DNA of 64,000 nucleotides from Zanthoxylum bungeanum (taxonomy: Eukaryota > Streptophyta > Magnoliopsida > Sapindales > Rutaceae): assembly GCA_019454045.1 (NCBI GenBank), contig SKCR01035568.1:1-64000 (forward strand). Direction: 5' to 3'. Positions 1-8,508 of this stretch are shown here, in pieces (within the stretch, counting starts at the first letter, position 1; the number at the start of each line of letters is the position of its first letter). The translations under genes were made by a program, and so were the position numbers. The notes below the pieces were generated by a model. That model searched no databases, had not been told where the DNA came from, and saw only the letters and a program-made list of their open reading frames with translations.

Positions 1-850
1 TATAGCAGACATTCGAGGCATTAGTCCATCATTTTGCATGCACAAAATCTTGATGAACGATGAGTAAAAACCTACAGTGGAGCATCAACGGAGACTCAAT
101 CCAATCATGAAGGAAGTCGTGAAGAAAGAAATCATCAAATGGTTAGATGCTGGCATCATTTACCCCATCTCAGACAGCAGTTGGGTGAGTCCTATGCAAT
201 GTGTACCAAAGAAAGGAGGAATTACTGTGGTTACCAATGAAAAGAACGAATTGATTCCGACAAGAACAGTGACTGGATGAAGAGTATGCATGGATTACCG
301 AAAACTGAACAAAGCACGAGAAAAGACCATTTTCCGCTACCATTCATTGACCAGATGTTAGACAGATTGGCGGGACATGAGTTCTATTGTTTTCTGGACG
401 GATATTCAGGGTACAATCAGATTGCCATCGCACCAGAAGACCAGGAGAAAACTACATTTACTTGTCCCTATGGTACTTTTGCTTTCCGCAGGATGCCATT
501 TGGATTATGTAATGCCCCTGCCACATTTCAGCGTTGCATGATGGCCATTTTCTCAGACATGCTAGAGCAGAGTATGGAGGTTTTTATGGATGACTTTTCT
601 GTGTTTGGAGATTCTTTTGACCATTGTTTGCAAAATTTGGAACATGTGTTACAAAGGTGCGAAGATACAAACCTGATACTCAACTGGGAGAAATGCCACT
701 TTATGGTGCAGAAAGACATTGTTCTTGGACACCGGATTTCATAAAAGGGAATTAAGGTAGATAAAGCAAAGATAGAGACAATTGAAGAAATACCTCCACC
801 AACATCAGTTAAAGGTATTCGAAGTTTTCTTGGACATGCAGGTTTTTACA
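1..850 (+). pseudogene. Element 1 reverse transcriptase, broken
   Basis: RNA-dependent DNA polymerase domain of the element. Visible blocks are the N-terminal RRLNPIMKEVVKKEI stretch (from 77), VSPMQCVPKKGG, then after a break FLDGYSGYNQIAIAPEDQ, FRRMPFGLCNAPATFQ and the catalytic FMDD (about 583-600) in place of the more common YxDD. The frame is interrupted near 60-70, by a TGA near 278-280, by a single-base shift near 305-320 and by a TAA at 742-744. A further RT/RNase H linker (SVKGIRSFLGHAGFYRRFI) continues past the stop. The aspartates of the FMDD box are kept, but the chain cannot be translated whole. Confidence 0.9.
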
Positions 851-1380
851 GGAGATTTATCAAAGACTTTTCCAAGATTGCTAAACCTCTATGCAATCTT
901 CTGGAGAAGGATGTGTCTTTCAACTTCACCAAAGAATGCCAGGAAGCCTTTGAAATGTTAAAACATAAGCTGGTATCCGCCCCCATCATAGTAGCACCAG
1001 ACTGGACCCTTCCATTTGAGGTAATGTGTGATGCTAGTGATTTTGCTGTAGGTGCAGTTTTGGGACAACGCAAAGCAAAGATTTTCCACACCATTTACTA
1101 CTCCAGCAGAACTTTGAATGAAGCTCAACTCAACTACACAACCACTGAAAAGGAGTTGCTCGCAGTTGTATACGCTTTTGACAAATTCCGCTCTTATCTG
1201 TTGGGTCCCAAAGTGGTGGTCTAAACAGATCATTCAGCAATCAAATATCTGATCACAAAGAAAGATGCCAAACCCAGATTGATCCGTTGGATACTTCTTT
1301 TGCAAGAATTCGACGTGGAGATTCGAGACAAGAAAGGGACAGAGAATCAGGTGGCAGATCATCTATCGAGGCTCGAAAAT
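851..1380 (+). pseudogene. Element 1 RNase H domain, broken
   Basis: RNase H cleaves the RNA strand during reverse transcription. The fragment reads DWTLPFEVMCDASDFAVGAV, then YYSSRTLNEAQLNYTTTEKE, both standard Ty3/gypsy RNase H blocks holding the first catalytic Asp and the Glu. A TAA at 1222-1224 cuts the frame. The domain continues in frame as [20 protein letters not shown] and ends with [12 protein letters not shown], which leads into integrase. A single stop separates otherwise readable halves. Confidence 0.88.
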
Positions 1381-2748
1381 GGAGAAACAGCTGGCAAAGA
1401 ATTGTCAATCAAAGAAACTTTTCCAGATGAACAACTTTTTGGCATGAAACAACAGGAAGTCCCTTGGTATGCTGACTATGTAAACTACATTGTGACAGGA
1501 AAATGGCCGTTGGAATGGACAACTCAGCAACGGAAGAAGTTCTTCAAAGAAGTCAAACACTATGTCTGGGATGAACCGTACCTATTCAAACGGTGTGCTG
1601 ATCAACTACTGAGACGATGTGTTCCACATGAGGAAATCAACAGTGTTTTGCAACACTGTCATTCATCACCATATGGCAGACACTTCAGCGGAAACAAAAC
1701 TGCAGCCAAAGTCCTACAATCAGGTTTGTTCTGGCCCACTCTTTTTAAAGATGCTTATCTTTTTGCTTTTCAATGTGACAGGTTCCAGAGAATGGGAAAA
1801 TTTCCAGGAGAAACGAAGGACCGTTGCAAAACATTCTAGAAGTGGAAATATTCGATGTATGGGGTATTGATTTCATGGGACCATTTGTTCCATCATTCGG
1901 AAATCTGTACATCCTGGTTGCTGTAGACTACGTCTCAAATGGGTCGAAGCAATTGCACTGCCATCCAATGATTCAAAAGTCGTGATCAAATTCCTGAAAA
2001 AGAACATTTTCACTCGGTTTGGAACACCTCGGGCAATTATCAGTGATGGTGGCTCTTATTTCTGCAACAGTACTTCGATGCACTCCTATCCAAATACGGA
2101 GTTACTCACAAGGTTGCCACAGCTTACCATCCCAGTCAAATGGACAGGTTGAGGTTTCAAACAGGGAGATCAAAAGATCCTAGAAAGAAAGGACCGTTGG
2201 ATCAACAAGGAGGGACTGGTCAACAAAACTAGATGATGCATTATGGGCCTACAGGACAGCTTACAAGACACCCATTGGTATGTCCCCATATCAATGGGTG
2301 TTGGGAAAGCGTGCCATCTACCAGTTGAGCTTGAGCACAAGGCGTACTGGGCACTGAAGAAGTTGAATTTTGATTTACAAGCTGCAGGAGAGAAAAGACT
2401 GCACCAACTCAATGAATTGGAGGAGTTTCGTCTACAGGCTTATGAGAACGCCAAATTGTACAAGGAAAAGACCAAAAAATAGCATGACCGAAAAATAGTG
2501 CACAACAGTTGGAACCAAGGCAGCAGGTGTTGTTGTACAACTCGAGGTTGAAACTTTTCCAAGGAAATTTAAAATCTAGGTGGTCAGGTCCATTTGTGAT
2601 CACTCAGGTTTTACCATATGGAGCTGTTGAGTTACTGGATCCCAATACCAACAACACATTCAAGGTTAACAGTCAGCGTGTCAAGCACTACTGGGGAGAA
2701 TCATTTGAGCGACAAAAAGAAAGTGTCACACTTTCAGATCCAGCCTAA
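1381..2748 (+). pseudogene. Element 1 integrase, broken
   Basis: Integrase inserts element cDNA into the host genome. The N-terminal zinc-binding region is visible near 1630-1800 ([20 protein letters not shown], then CDRFQRMG, where the usual second Cys of CDRCQ is changed to Phe). The catalytic core follows in shifting frames: the first Asp in GIDFMGPF near 1865, the second in ISDGG near 2040, and a VEVSNREIK block near 2150 with the Glu. The C-terminal part (2243-2748) carries PYGAVELLDPNTNNTFKVN and ends at a stop in 2746-2748, with no chromodomain. At least three frame changes are needed to read it, so it is dead. Confidence 0.85.
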
Positions 2749-2853
2749 CGTTCAAGAAGTCACGTCTAGCTGACGACTTTAAACTGAGCGCTCGCAGGGA
2801 GGCAACCCATGCAATTTTTGTATATATTGTGATTTGGTGTGATTTAATTTTGT
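2749..2853 (+). other. Conserved post-integrase block of Athila-type elements
   Basis: Directly after the integrase stop lies GCTGACGACTTTAAACTGAG followed by GCGCTCGCAG and GGGAGGCAACCC (2797-2808). From family knowledge, a similar non-coding block with GGGAGGCAACCC follows pol in many Athila-like elements. Its role is not established here. It marks the end of pol and the start of the 3' cargo region. Confidence 0.6.
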
Positions 2854-3369
2854 GTGTTTAGTTTTTGCAGATTAAGTCATTTTAAGATGGAAGAAGCTCT
2901 CGCAAATCTTCACAAGAAATTTCATTTTCTCCCTCAAAAATCTCTAATGAAAGTTTACAAAACTCGCTTGGAACGGATGAGGTTACTAACAATCCATGGT
3001 GTTCCTAATGATATTCGTTGGGTAATTGAAGCACGAATCCGATTGGCAGGTGAGTCTTCTGACTCTTTTATTTCACATATGCCTGGTTGTGGAAGAAGCA
3101 CCTATGCAAAGAAACGTAGAGCAAAGCAAATGGATGTTTGTTACAAATGTGCACGATGGAATTACAATACTCGTTGTCGTTCTTTAGGAATGGTGTCTGA
3201 TAATCGCGAAGACAAAATTAAATTCATTAGGGATGGCTTGAGTAAGGAGTATTTAGATGATATATCTTCGACTCTTGAGACGCATCCCAGTGGATACGTT
3301 CATATAGCCATTCGCAAATTACATACACAATTTCAAAAAGATAGACAACTGTTAAGTCTCGGAATCTGA
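2854..3369 (+). CDS. Uncharacterised 171-aa ORF in element 1 cargo region
   Basis: Open reading frame between pol and the LOG copy. The likely start may be the second Met (MEEALANLHKKFHF, 2887). The protein is basic and soluble-looking, with no signal peptide or membrane segment. It has a Cys-rich stretch, CYKCARWNYNTRC, around residues 95-110, which could bind metal, and a C-terminal half with IRDGLSKEYLDD and LETHPSGY. I do not recognise the family. Athila-type elements often carry an extra ORF in this position, usually called env-like, but no transmembrane segment is visible. Its last codons (AGTCTCGGAATCTGACT) mark the exact point where homology with element 2 begins, so the rest of this ORF is deleted in element 2. 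Confidence 0.5.
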   Translation: MFSFCRLSHFKMEEALANLHKKFHFLPQKSLMKVYKTRLERMRLLTIHGVPNDIRWVIEARIRLAGESSDSFISHMPGCGRSTYAKKRRAKQMDVCYKCARWNYNTRCRSLGMVSDNREDKIKFIRDGLSKEYLDDISSTLETHPSGYVHIAIRKLHTQFQKDRQLLSLGI

Positions 3370-3525
3370 CTCAAAAAGACCCTGTTTGCCAATTTATAAA
3401 AAAATTGGATGGGAAGCTTGTCCCTGACGATAGACGTTAATCAAGTTGTAAATTCTTGTACATATTATATCTCTTTGTCTTTTCCTTAATAATGTGATTG
3501 TTTTGTTGTTTTCTTTTATTTTCTC

Positions 3526-3628
3526 CGACAGGATCCAGATCTTGTTGATTATCACGATCTATTTTACTATTTTGCTACTAATCGTCATTTGGAAGATACT
3601 TGTGCTATTTTTACTCACCCTTTTCAGG
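3526..3628 (+). other. Exon-like open segment before the LOG copy
   Basis: A stretch of about 33 codons without stops starts right after a pyrimidine-rich run ending in CAG (ATTTTCTCCGACAG) and ends at TTTCAG followed by GTATTAT. It is thus framed like an exon by acceptor- and donor-like sites. It reads DPDLVDYHDLFYYFATNRHL and continues to THPFQ. The protein is not recognised. It may be a spliced exon of the element's extra ORF or chance. Its 3' edge coincides with the first copy of the direct repeat that flanks the LOG insert. Confidence 0.3.
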
Positions 3629-4367
3629 TATTATAAATTCAACTCATCATTGCACTTTTGAAGACATCCAGAGTAAAAAAAAATGGAAGCCACTTCAAGA
3701 AGACGAGTTGAAAATATTTGTGTGTTTTGCGGTAGCATTGTTGGTACTAAACCACAATACATAGAAGCAGCACAGGAATTGGGTCGAGTCTTAGCTGCAA
3801 GGAATATGCACTTAATATATGGCGGAGGCAATCTCGGACTTATGGGGATCGTTTCAAAGGCCGTACAAGAAGGAGGCAGTCACGTTTTGGAATCATCCCA
3901 AACCCTTGGCAGAGGCAAATCTTATTGAACCATCAAACGGAGAGGAACTGATCGTACCAGGTATGTCTGAACGACTAGTGGAAATGATTAACCGTGCTGA
4001 TGCTTTTATTGCTTTGCCAGGTGGCTTGGGTACATTGGAGGAAATTTTTATTGTGTTATCTTGGGCGAACCTGAACATACACCAGAAACCAATTGGGCTG
4101 TACAACGTTGATGGATTTTATGATTTTCTTTGTGTGTTTCTTGATGATGCTCGGAGAAATGGATTCATATCAAAACCTTTAAAAGAACTCCTATTTACTG
4201 CTAGAACTGCTCCAGATCTAATTGACCAACTCATAGCCTATGAACCAAAAGTTGACCCTATCATTTCAAAGATAAATTGGTCTGAGGACGATCGTGGTAA
4301 GAGGCGTCGAATTAATCTAGATCTTAACCTTTAATTTCCTGTAAAATTTCAGCTAACCAGGTATTAT
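3625..4367 (+). repeat. 10-bp direct repeat flanking the LOG insert
   Basis: CAGGTATTAT occurs at 3625-3634 and again, identical, at 4358-4367, bracketing a 723-bp insert that contains the LOG-like gene with a short 5' leader. After the right copy the sequence runs TTCTAAACTC and on to the hairpin at 4393. The same order (GTGATG, TCTTCTAAACTC, then the hairpin) is present in element 2 on the minus strand near 19682-19712 without any LOG insert. The repeat fits a target-site duplication made on insertion or a template-switch footprint. No poly(A) tail is visible at the 3' edge. Confidence 0.65.
3683..4334 (+). pseudogene. LOG-like cytokinin riboside 5'-monophosphate phosphoribohydrolase, retro-captured copy
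   Basis: LOG-family enzymes release active cytokinin bases from their nucleotide forms in the cytosol or nucleus. The copy starts MEATSRRRVENICVFCGS and has the nucleotide-binding loop IYGGGNLGLMG (about residues 49-59), the ERLVEM stretch with the Arg of the active site, and the family signature PGGLGTLEE (canonical PGGxGTxxE). It ends with an NVDGFYDF block and a KRRR-containing tail. Length is about 216 codons, normal for plant LOGs. It has no introns, whereas plant LOG genes normally have several, so it looks like a processed copy. The frame is broken near 3890-3905, where two single bases appear to be missing (a G run before AATCATCCC and an A run after it); everything on both sides is open. 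Decay or homopolymer sequencing error are both possible. It lies in sense orientation inside element 1. Confidence 0.85.
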
Positions 4368-4872
4368 TTCTAAACTCTTCTTCTACTGTTTAAGACATTG
4401 GGGACAATGTCTCATTTAGGTTTGGGGGAGGGAATTAGTTGATTAGTACCTTGTTTTTAGTTTGTGTGTTGTTTTTTATTTTTAGTCCAAAATTTTTCGA
4501 AAAATACAAAAAAATTGAAAAATTTTCAAAAATTACAAAAATATTTTGTGTTTTTTGTTTTTATTTTGACTAAAAAGGTGAAATTGGTAAGAGATAGCCG
4601 AGTAAGGAATTTCTACTCTTGAGACGTATCTCAAACCTATTTCGGAACAAGTTAATTTTTGTTTATTTCATTTTTAAATTATTTAATTTGTAAATTCTCC
4701 ATAAAACATACTAAAATGGATCTTCTTATGCTCAGTTGACAGGTATTATCAACATATATGGAAACATACGGACATGAGCTAAAATTGAAAAGTTTGTAAT
4801 ATTCAGTGCTCTAGTTTAATTGGAGGAAGCATCTCAAAAAGCAGTGGAGTAAAAAAAAAAAAAAAAAAAAAA
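4335..4872 (+). other. Element 1 non-coding 3' region with conserved hairpin
   Basis: No gene. At 4393-4412 AGACATTG-GGGA-CAATGTCT forms a perfect 8-bp stem with a 4-base loop, followed by the purine tract GGTTTGGGGGAGGG (4419-4432). The same hairpin, with a slightly changed loop, is found in element 2 at 19663-19682. The rest is A/T-rich, with AAAAATTTTC-type repeats near 4490-4560 and an A homopolymer near 4852-4871. Confidence 0.6.
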
Positions 4873-4873
4873 C

Positions 4874-5102
4874 GTCTGAGATCCGAGTTATTAAGTCTGT
4901 AAGGGTATTTTAACACCTAGTGCCCTAAAACCAACTGGTTTGGGAGTCACTGGCCCAAAGCTCGCTACAAGGATCAAAGATGCTGCAAAAATATATATAT
5001 CTGAAGTCTGAGTAATTAAGTTCGTAGGGGTGTCTTAACACCTGGTGCCCTAAAACCAACTGGTTTGGGAGCCACCGACCCAACACTCGCTACATAGATG
5101 GA
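4874..5102 (+). repeat. Tandem duplicate of about 130 bp in element 1
   Basis: Two diverged copies start at GTCTGAG (4874 and 5006), a period of 132 bp. Both share ACACCT, then GTGCCCTAAAACCAACTGGT and CTCGCTACA. Two related copies lie on the opposite strand in element 2 (about 18775-18866 and 18916-19010), so the duplication predates the split of the two elements. No function is known to me. Confidence 0.75.
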
Positions 5103-5660
5103 AGGTATTGTATATAAATAAAAAATAGAGAAAAAATCAAACAAAAAATCAGAAAAATGAAAAAAAAAAAAAATTATTCCATTGCTACAAAAGGTGTGAA
5201 ATCTGATAAAATTTTAGGACAAAAATATTACTCTCTTATCAACTATATTTGTGACTGTTGTGGGCAAAAAATGAAGTTGATTAATATTATGTTGGCTGTG
5301 TTTGTGAAGAATGGTAAAAATGATCGGAGAATTTACTTATTTGGTAATTTAGAATGAAACAAAACAACTAGTAACTTGGAGTAAAAGTTTCACTAGATTA
5401 GTTACTAACTTCTTTATTCTCTTTTCTCTTGTCTTTTTGCTTTTGTGTGCATTAGTTTTATTACCTTTTTACTTTTGTAAAATGTTTGTGGGTATCATTG
5501 CTGTAAACCCTCACGAGACTGCACTCGTCCACTAGGGACACCTAGGGGTTTAAAGGCTTTTTGCATACGCTAAATGCAACCGTGATCCCTACGAAAGTGG
5601 CTTAGTTAAATTTATTTTCATGTTATTTTATTCTATGTTTTGCTCGAGGACTAGCAAAAT
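5103..5660 (+). other. Element 1 distal 3' region, no clear gene
   Basis: An open stretch at 5157-5357 starts with a lysine run and contains CDCCGQKMK, but it is short and of unknown meaning. The rest is A/T-rich, with a GC-richer patch at 5510-5610 (CCTCACGAGACTGCACTCGT). I see no other feature before the polypurine tract. Confidence 0.4.
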
Positions 5661-5676
5661 GTTAGGTTTGGGGGTG
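5661..5676 (+). promoter_or_regulatory. Polypurine tract of element 1
   Basis: GTTAGGTTTGGGGGTG immediately precedes the TGATGAG start of the 3' LTR. It is the site where plus-strand DNA synthesis is primed. Element 2 has the matching GGTTAGGGGGTG before its own TGATGAAC. Confidence 0.75.
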
Positions 5677-5983
5677 TGATGAGTGGTATTTATAACACTA
5701 TTTCCCACTCATTTATCCTAATATTTTGTATAGTTTCTTGAGTCTTGTGAATATTTTGATGTGTTTTGTGTTATTTTGTAGATAAATAAAGTTTCAGGAC
5801 ATTCTGGAGGTGATTTGGAGCAAAACAGGAAAAATTGGCAAAAAGGGCATTTTGGTAAATTGTCCACGTCGCGACGCCCAAGTCATCAGCGTCGCGCCGC
5901 CTAACTTGCGCCAGATCTGCTAATGTGCACCGGGTCAACGGGTCAAAATTTGAGAAGTTTGACTTTGCTAAAATGCGCCGTGC

Positions 5984-6445
5984 CACGTGTCACCATCACA
6001 GCCGATATGCTAACGTGCGCCGTGCCACGTGTCATCATCCTACGGTGCCGACACTCAAAATTGCCACGTGTGCCACGTGTCATCCATGTCATCGCCACGT
6101 CAGCGATCAACGAGTCAACTTTGCCACGCGTCGTGCCACGTCATCGTCCACATCAGATGGTCAACTAAGTCAACATGCCACGTCATCATTAGCCAATCAC
6201 GCCGCGACACGTGTCGCAATCCTACGGTGCCGATAATTGATCTCAGCCGCCTTGCCACGTCAGCGCCACGTCATCGCCACGTCAGCATAATAATTGAGCT
6301 CTTAGCCGCCACGCCACGTGTCGCCTTATCCTCTTATCCGCCTCGCAACGTGTCAAGCCCTCATTATGCCACGCCAACTGTTCATGCGTAGCGACGCCAA
6401 AGGTCTTGGCGTCGCGACGCTGGAAGCTTACCCGCTCATATAAAT
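5984..6445 (+). promoter_or_regulatory. LTR promoter with six G-boxes and a TATA box
   Basis: CACGTG occurs at 5984, 6026, 6065, 6074, 6208 and 6315, mostly as CCACGTGTC, an ABRE/G-box form bound by plant bZIP and bHLH factors. Many GCCACGTCA half-sites (ACGT cores) lie between them. A TATA-like CATATAAAT sits at 6437-6445, about 120 bp after the last box, and fits a U3 promoter. GC-rich arms (GCGTCGCGACGC type) flank the block at about 5868-5900 and 6390-6422. Confidence 0.65.
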
Positions 6446-6737
6446 TGAGCTCGAGATTTCAGTTTTTGTTGTACCATTCTCTCCCATTTCTTTTATGTAA
6501 ATATGGAGTTCTTCTCTCTCTAAGTTTCGTTTTAAATTTTAGTTTTTACTTTTGTAATAATTTTAATTACTTTTTGTAATAATAGTAATTTACTTTCTTT
6601 ACTTTTTACAGTTTTTACTATTCACATGAGGAGGTAACTTCCCCAGCTAGGGTGAAAGGTAATTCTTTTACTATTGCTATTTAGATTAATCTCCCTTAAA
6701 AATAATATATTCACTATTTAAAATACTGACTTAAAAA

Positions 6738-6970
6738 GGATACCGCTCTATTGGTCGGTTGGTAATTTTATTTTAATCTGGTTTAAACCTAACTAATCAA
6801 GGATACCGCCAGATTGGTCGGTTGGTAATTTTATTTTAATATGGCTCCGCCTTTATGGCTGGTTATGGACAAATATTACCGCCTTAATGGCTGGTTGGAC
6901 TTAATTTGACTTAATCAGGATACCGCCAGATTGGTCGGTTGGTAATATTATCACAAGTTTATATATTATT
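6738..6970 (+). repeat. Short interspersed LTR repeat (GGATACCGCC ... GGTCGGTTGGTAAT)
   Basis: The unit GGATACCGCC-N-GATTGGTCGGTTGGTAAT appears about three times (6738, 6800, 6918), with two shorter CCGCCTTxATGGCTGGTT variants between them. The same unit is found in reverse in the solo LTR (23086-23225) and, weaker, in the LTRs of element 2 (17213-17310, 20409-20510). It is conserved across three LTR types that otherwise differ. Confidence 0.7.
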
Positions 6971-7838
6971 TTATGGGAGATATCTAAATTAGTAGTAGTA
7001 AAAGTAATTCCTTTTACCTTAACATTTATTTTATTGCAATTTACCTTTCAATATTTACTTTACCACAATTACTTTTCAGCATTTTATGTCTTTTATTTTA
7101 CCGGCCTTAGTTATGTGTTGTAACTAAATAAGTTATCTGGGGTTGTGATGACTTTTAATATCACCGGTTTATAAGGGGTTAAATTAAAGTTTGAGTAATA
7201 TAAATATTTATTTATTGAGTCTTAATCTTAATGCTTTTTAATTAACTGTCCATTAATAAAACTGATTAGGTAAACTTAAAATGAACTAGACATAGGGATT
7301 TTAAGTTTAAGACCTCAGACTCAATAGCCCACGATCTTCCTTGAGGATAGATAACCCTTTAATGGATTTCCTTATAGGATAGGAATATACCTGTCGGGCG
7401 GGGGTAGCCATAATTGGAACTTAATCTTAATGAATCTAGGTAATTTGGTTGACATAGACATATGGTTCAATTGGATTATACTAGGTATTTGTAATTGACC
7501 ATCGGAAGAGGCTTTTACATAATTTAGTGTTCCAGGTTAATAAATCAATATTTTACCCAACTATAAAATAACCACTTCATCTTTAAAATGATATTAAAAG
7601 AAATCACAACCCTAGATAGTTTTTATTATTGAATTTTCTTAAAATCTACTTTCTTTACTTGTCTTTAAATTTAGAATCGTCGCCATTTCAAATCAATTAA
7701 ACAGCCTGTTAGATACTAGTAATCATTTGACCTTATAAAATTAATAACTTAGGTATTAAGTCCTCGTGGGATTGATACTTTTTATACTACTTGAACGATA
7801 CGTACGCTTGCGTTATACTTGTGTGTTTACGCTGGTCA

Positions 7839-8508
7839 CTCACCACGGCCATGGACTTATATTATCACTTATGTCAAATCACACCTTTTGGGATATTGAC
7901 TCTATATTATCCAGAGCGGCGAATCCTTTATTGATCACTCACTCTTCGTACGTTTTTCATATCGCCCAATCATTACCCTATGCGCAATCTCGCTATGGAC
8001 TACGGAGGTGTAATGTCAAAGCATATATGATCCACATACAAGATACCATGGAGACCTCAAGTCTAAGGATCATTCATACTATCGTTACAAAGAGAAATCC
8101 CATAGACATGTGGATAACACTCCATATGGGTTCTCAAGCGGGTCAGTTCGATGTACTTGTTCTCCAACAAGCATCCATATGTTAGACTAAGTGAACACCT
8201 TCACTAATAGCTTATAAGATCAACTACCTTCCTTCGACAAGGAAGCAGACATAACATGTATCGATCTAAAATGGATCTATCAATGTCCTTTGTTGATAAT
8301 CCTACGATCGAGAATATTTAAGAATGACTGGATCTCATAAATTAAACTTAATTTAATTTCTTTAATCATCATTCTATGGACTTTATTTTACAAGTAGTCA
8401 AAATTGCTTGTGGACAATACTTATAAATAAACTGCCAAATTTTATTAATCAATGTAATAATATAAATAACATATTTATCCCGTTTAGATCTAGAGCATAT
8501 AACCAACA
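7839..8508 (-). repeat. Copia 3' LTR, truncated copy
   Basis: Directly repeated at 15137-15809 with few differences. It ends TATAACCAACA at 8508, that is, it starts TGTTGGTTAT on the element strand. The adjoining bases to the right, read on the minus strand, give the purine tract AAGTGGGAGAT. An open stretch across it (7766-8185) is not a gene; it is repeated in the other LTR. Confidence 0.85.

Larger units (their letters stand above)
1..7838 (+). mobile_element. Element 1: Ty3/gypsy Athila-type LTR retrotransposon, 3' part
   Basis: The window opens inside the pol gene of a plus-strand Ty3/gypsy element and runs through RT, RNase H, integrase, a long non-pol 3' region, a polypurine tract and a complete 3' LTR. 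The RT style (MEVFMDDFSVFG), the lack of a chromodomain after integrase and the GGGAGGCAACCC block after pol are typical of the Athila lineage. The 5' LTR, PBS, gag and protease lie outside the window. The right end abuts a truncated copia LTR at 7839, so element 1 probably inserted into that LTR. Pol is broken by stops and frameshifts, so this copy is not autonomous. Family call firm, lineage call likely. Confidence 0.88.
5677..7838 (+). repeat. 3' LTR of element 1 (about 2.16 kb)
   Basis: The LTR starts TGATGAGTGG after the purine tract and ends TTTACGCTGGTCA at 7838. The end was set by comparison with the related solo LTR on the minus strand (22014-24160), which shares both ends: TGATGAGCGG and TTTACGCCGGTCA. 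The first 110 bp or so (ATTTTGATGTGTTTTG, near 5753-5768) and the last 1.2 kb (from about 6590) align by eye with the solo LTR, but the middle, 5790-6590, does not. The next bases, CTCAC, are a candidate target duplication whose partner lies outside the window. Confidence 0.85.

Noticed and set aside
3683..4334. LOG copy as an ordinary host gene in place
   Set aside because: No introns, flanked by element 1 sequence on both sides, broken frame, and a flanking direct repeat; better explained as captured copy.
7766..8185. 139-codon plus-strand frame, partly repeated at 15186-15485
   Set aside because: Similarity between the two is LTR identity, and the frame lies within copia LTR sequence on the antisense strand.
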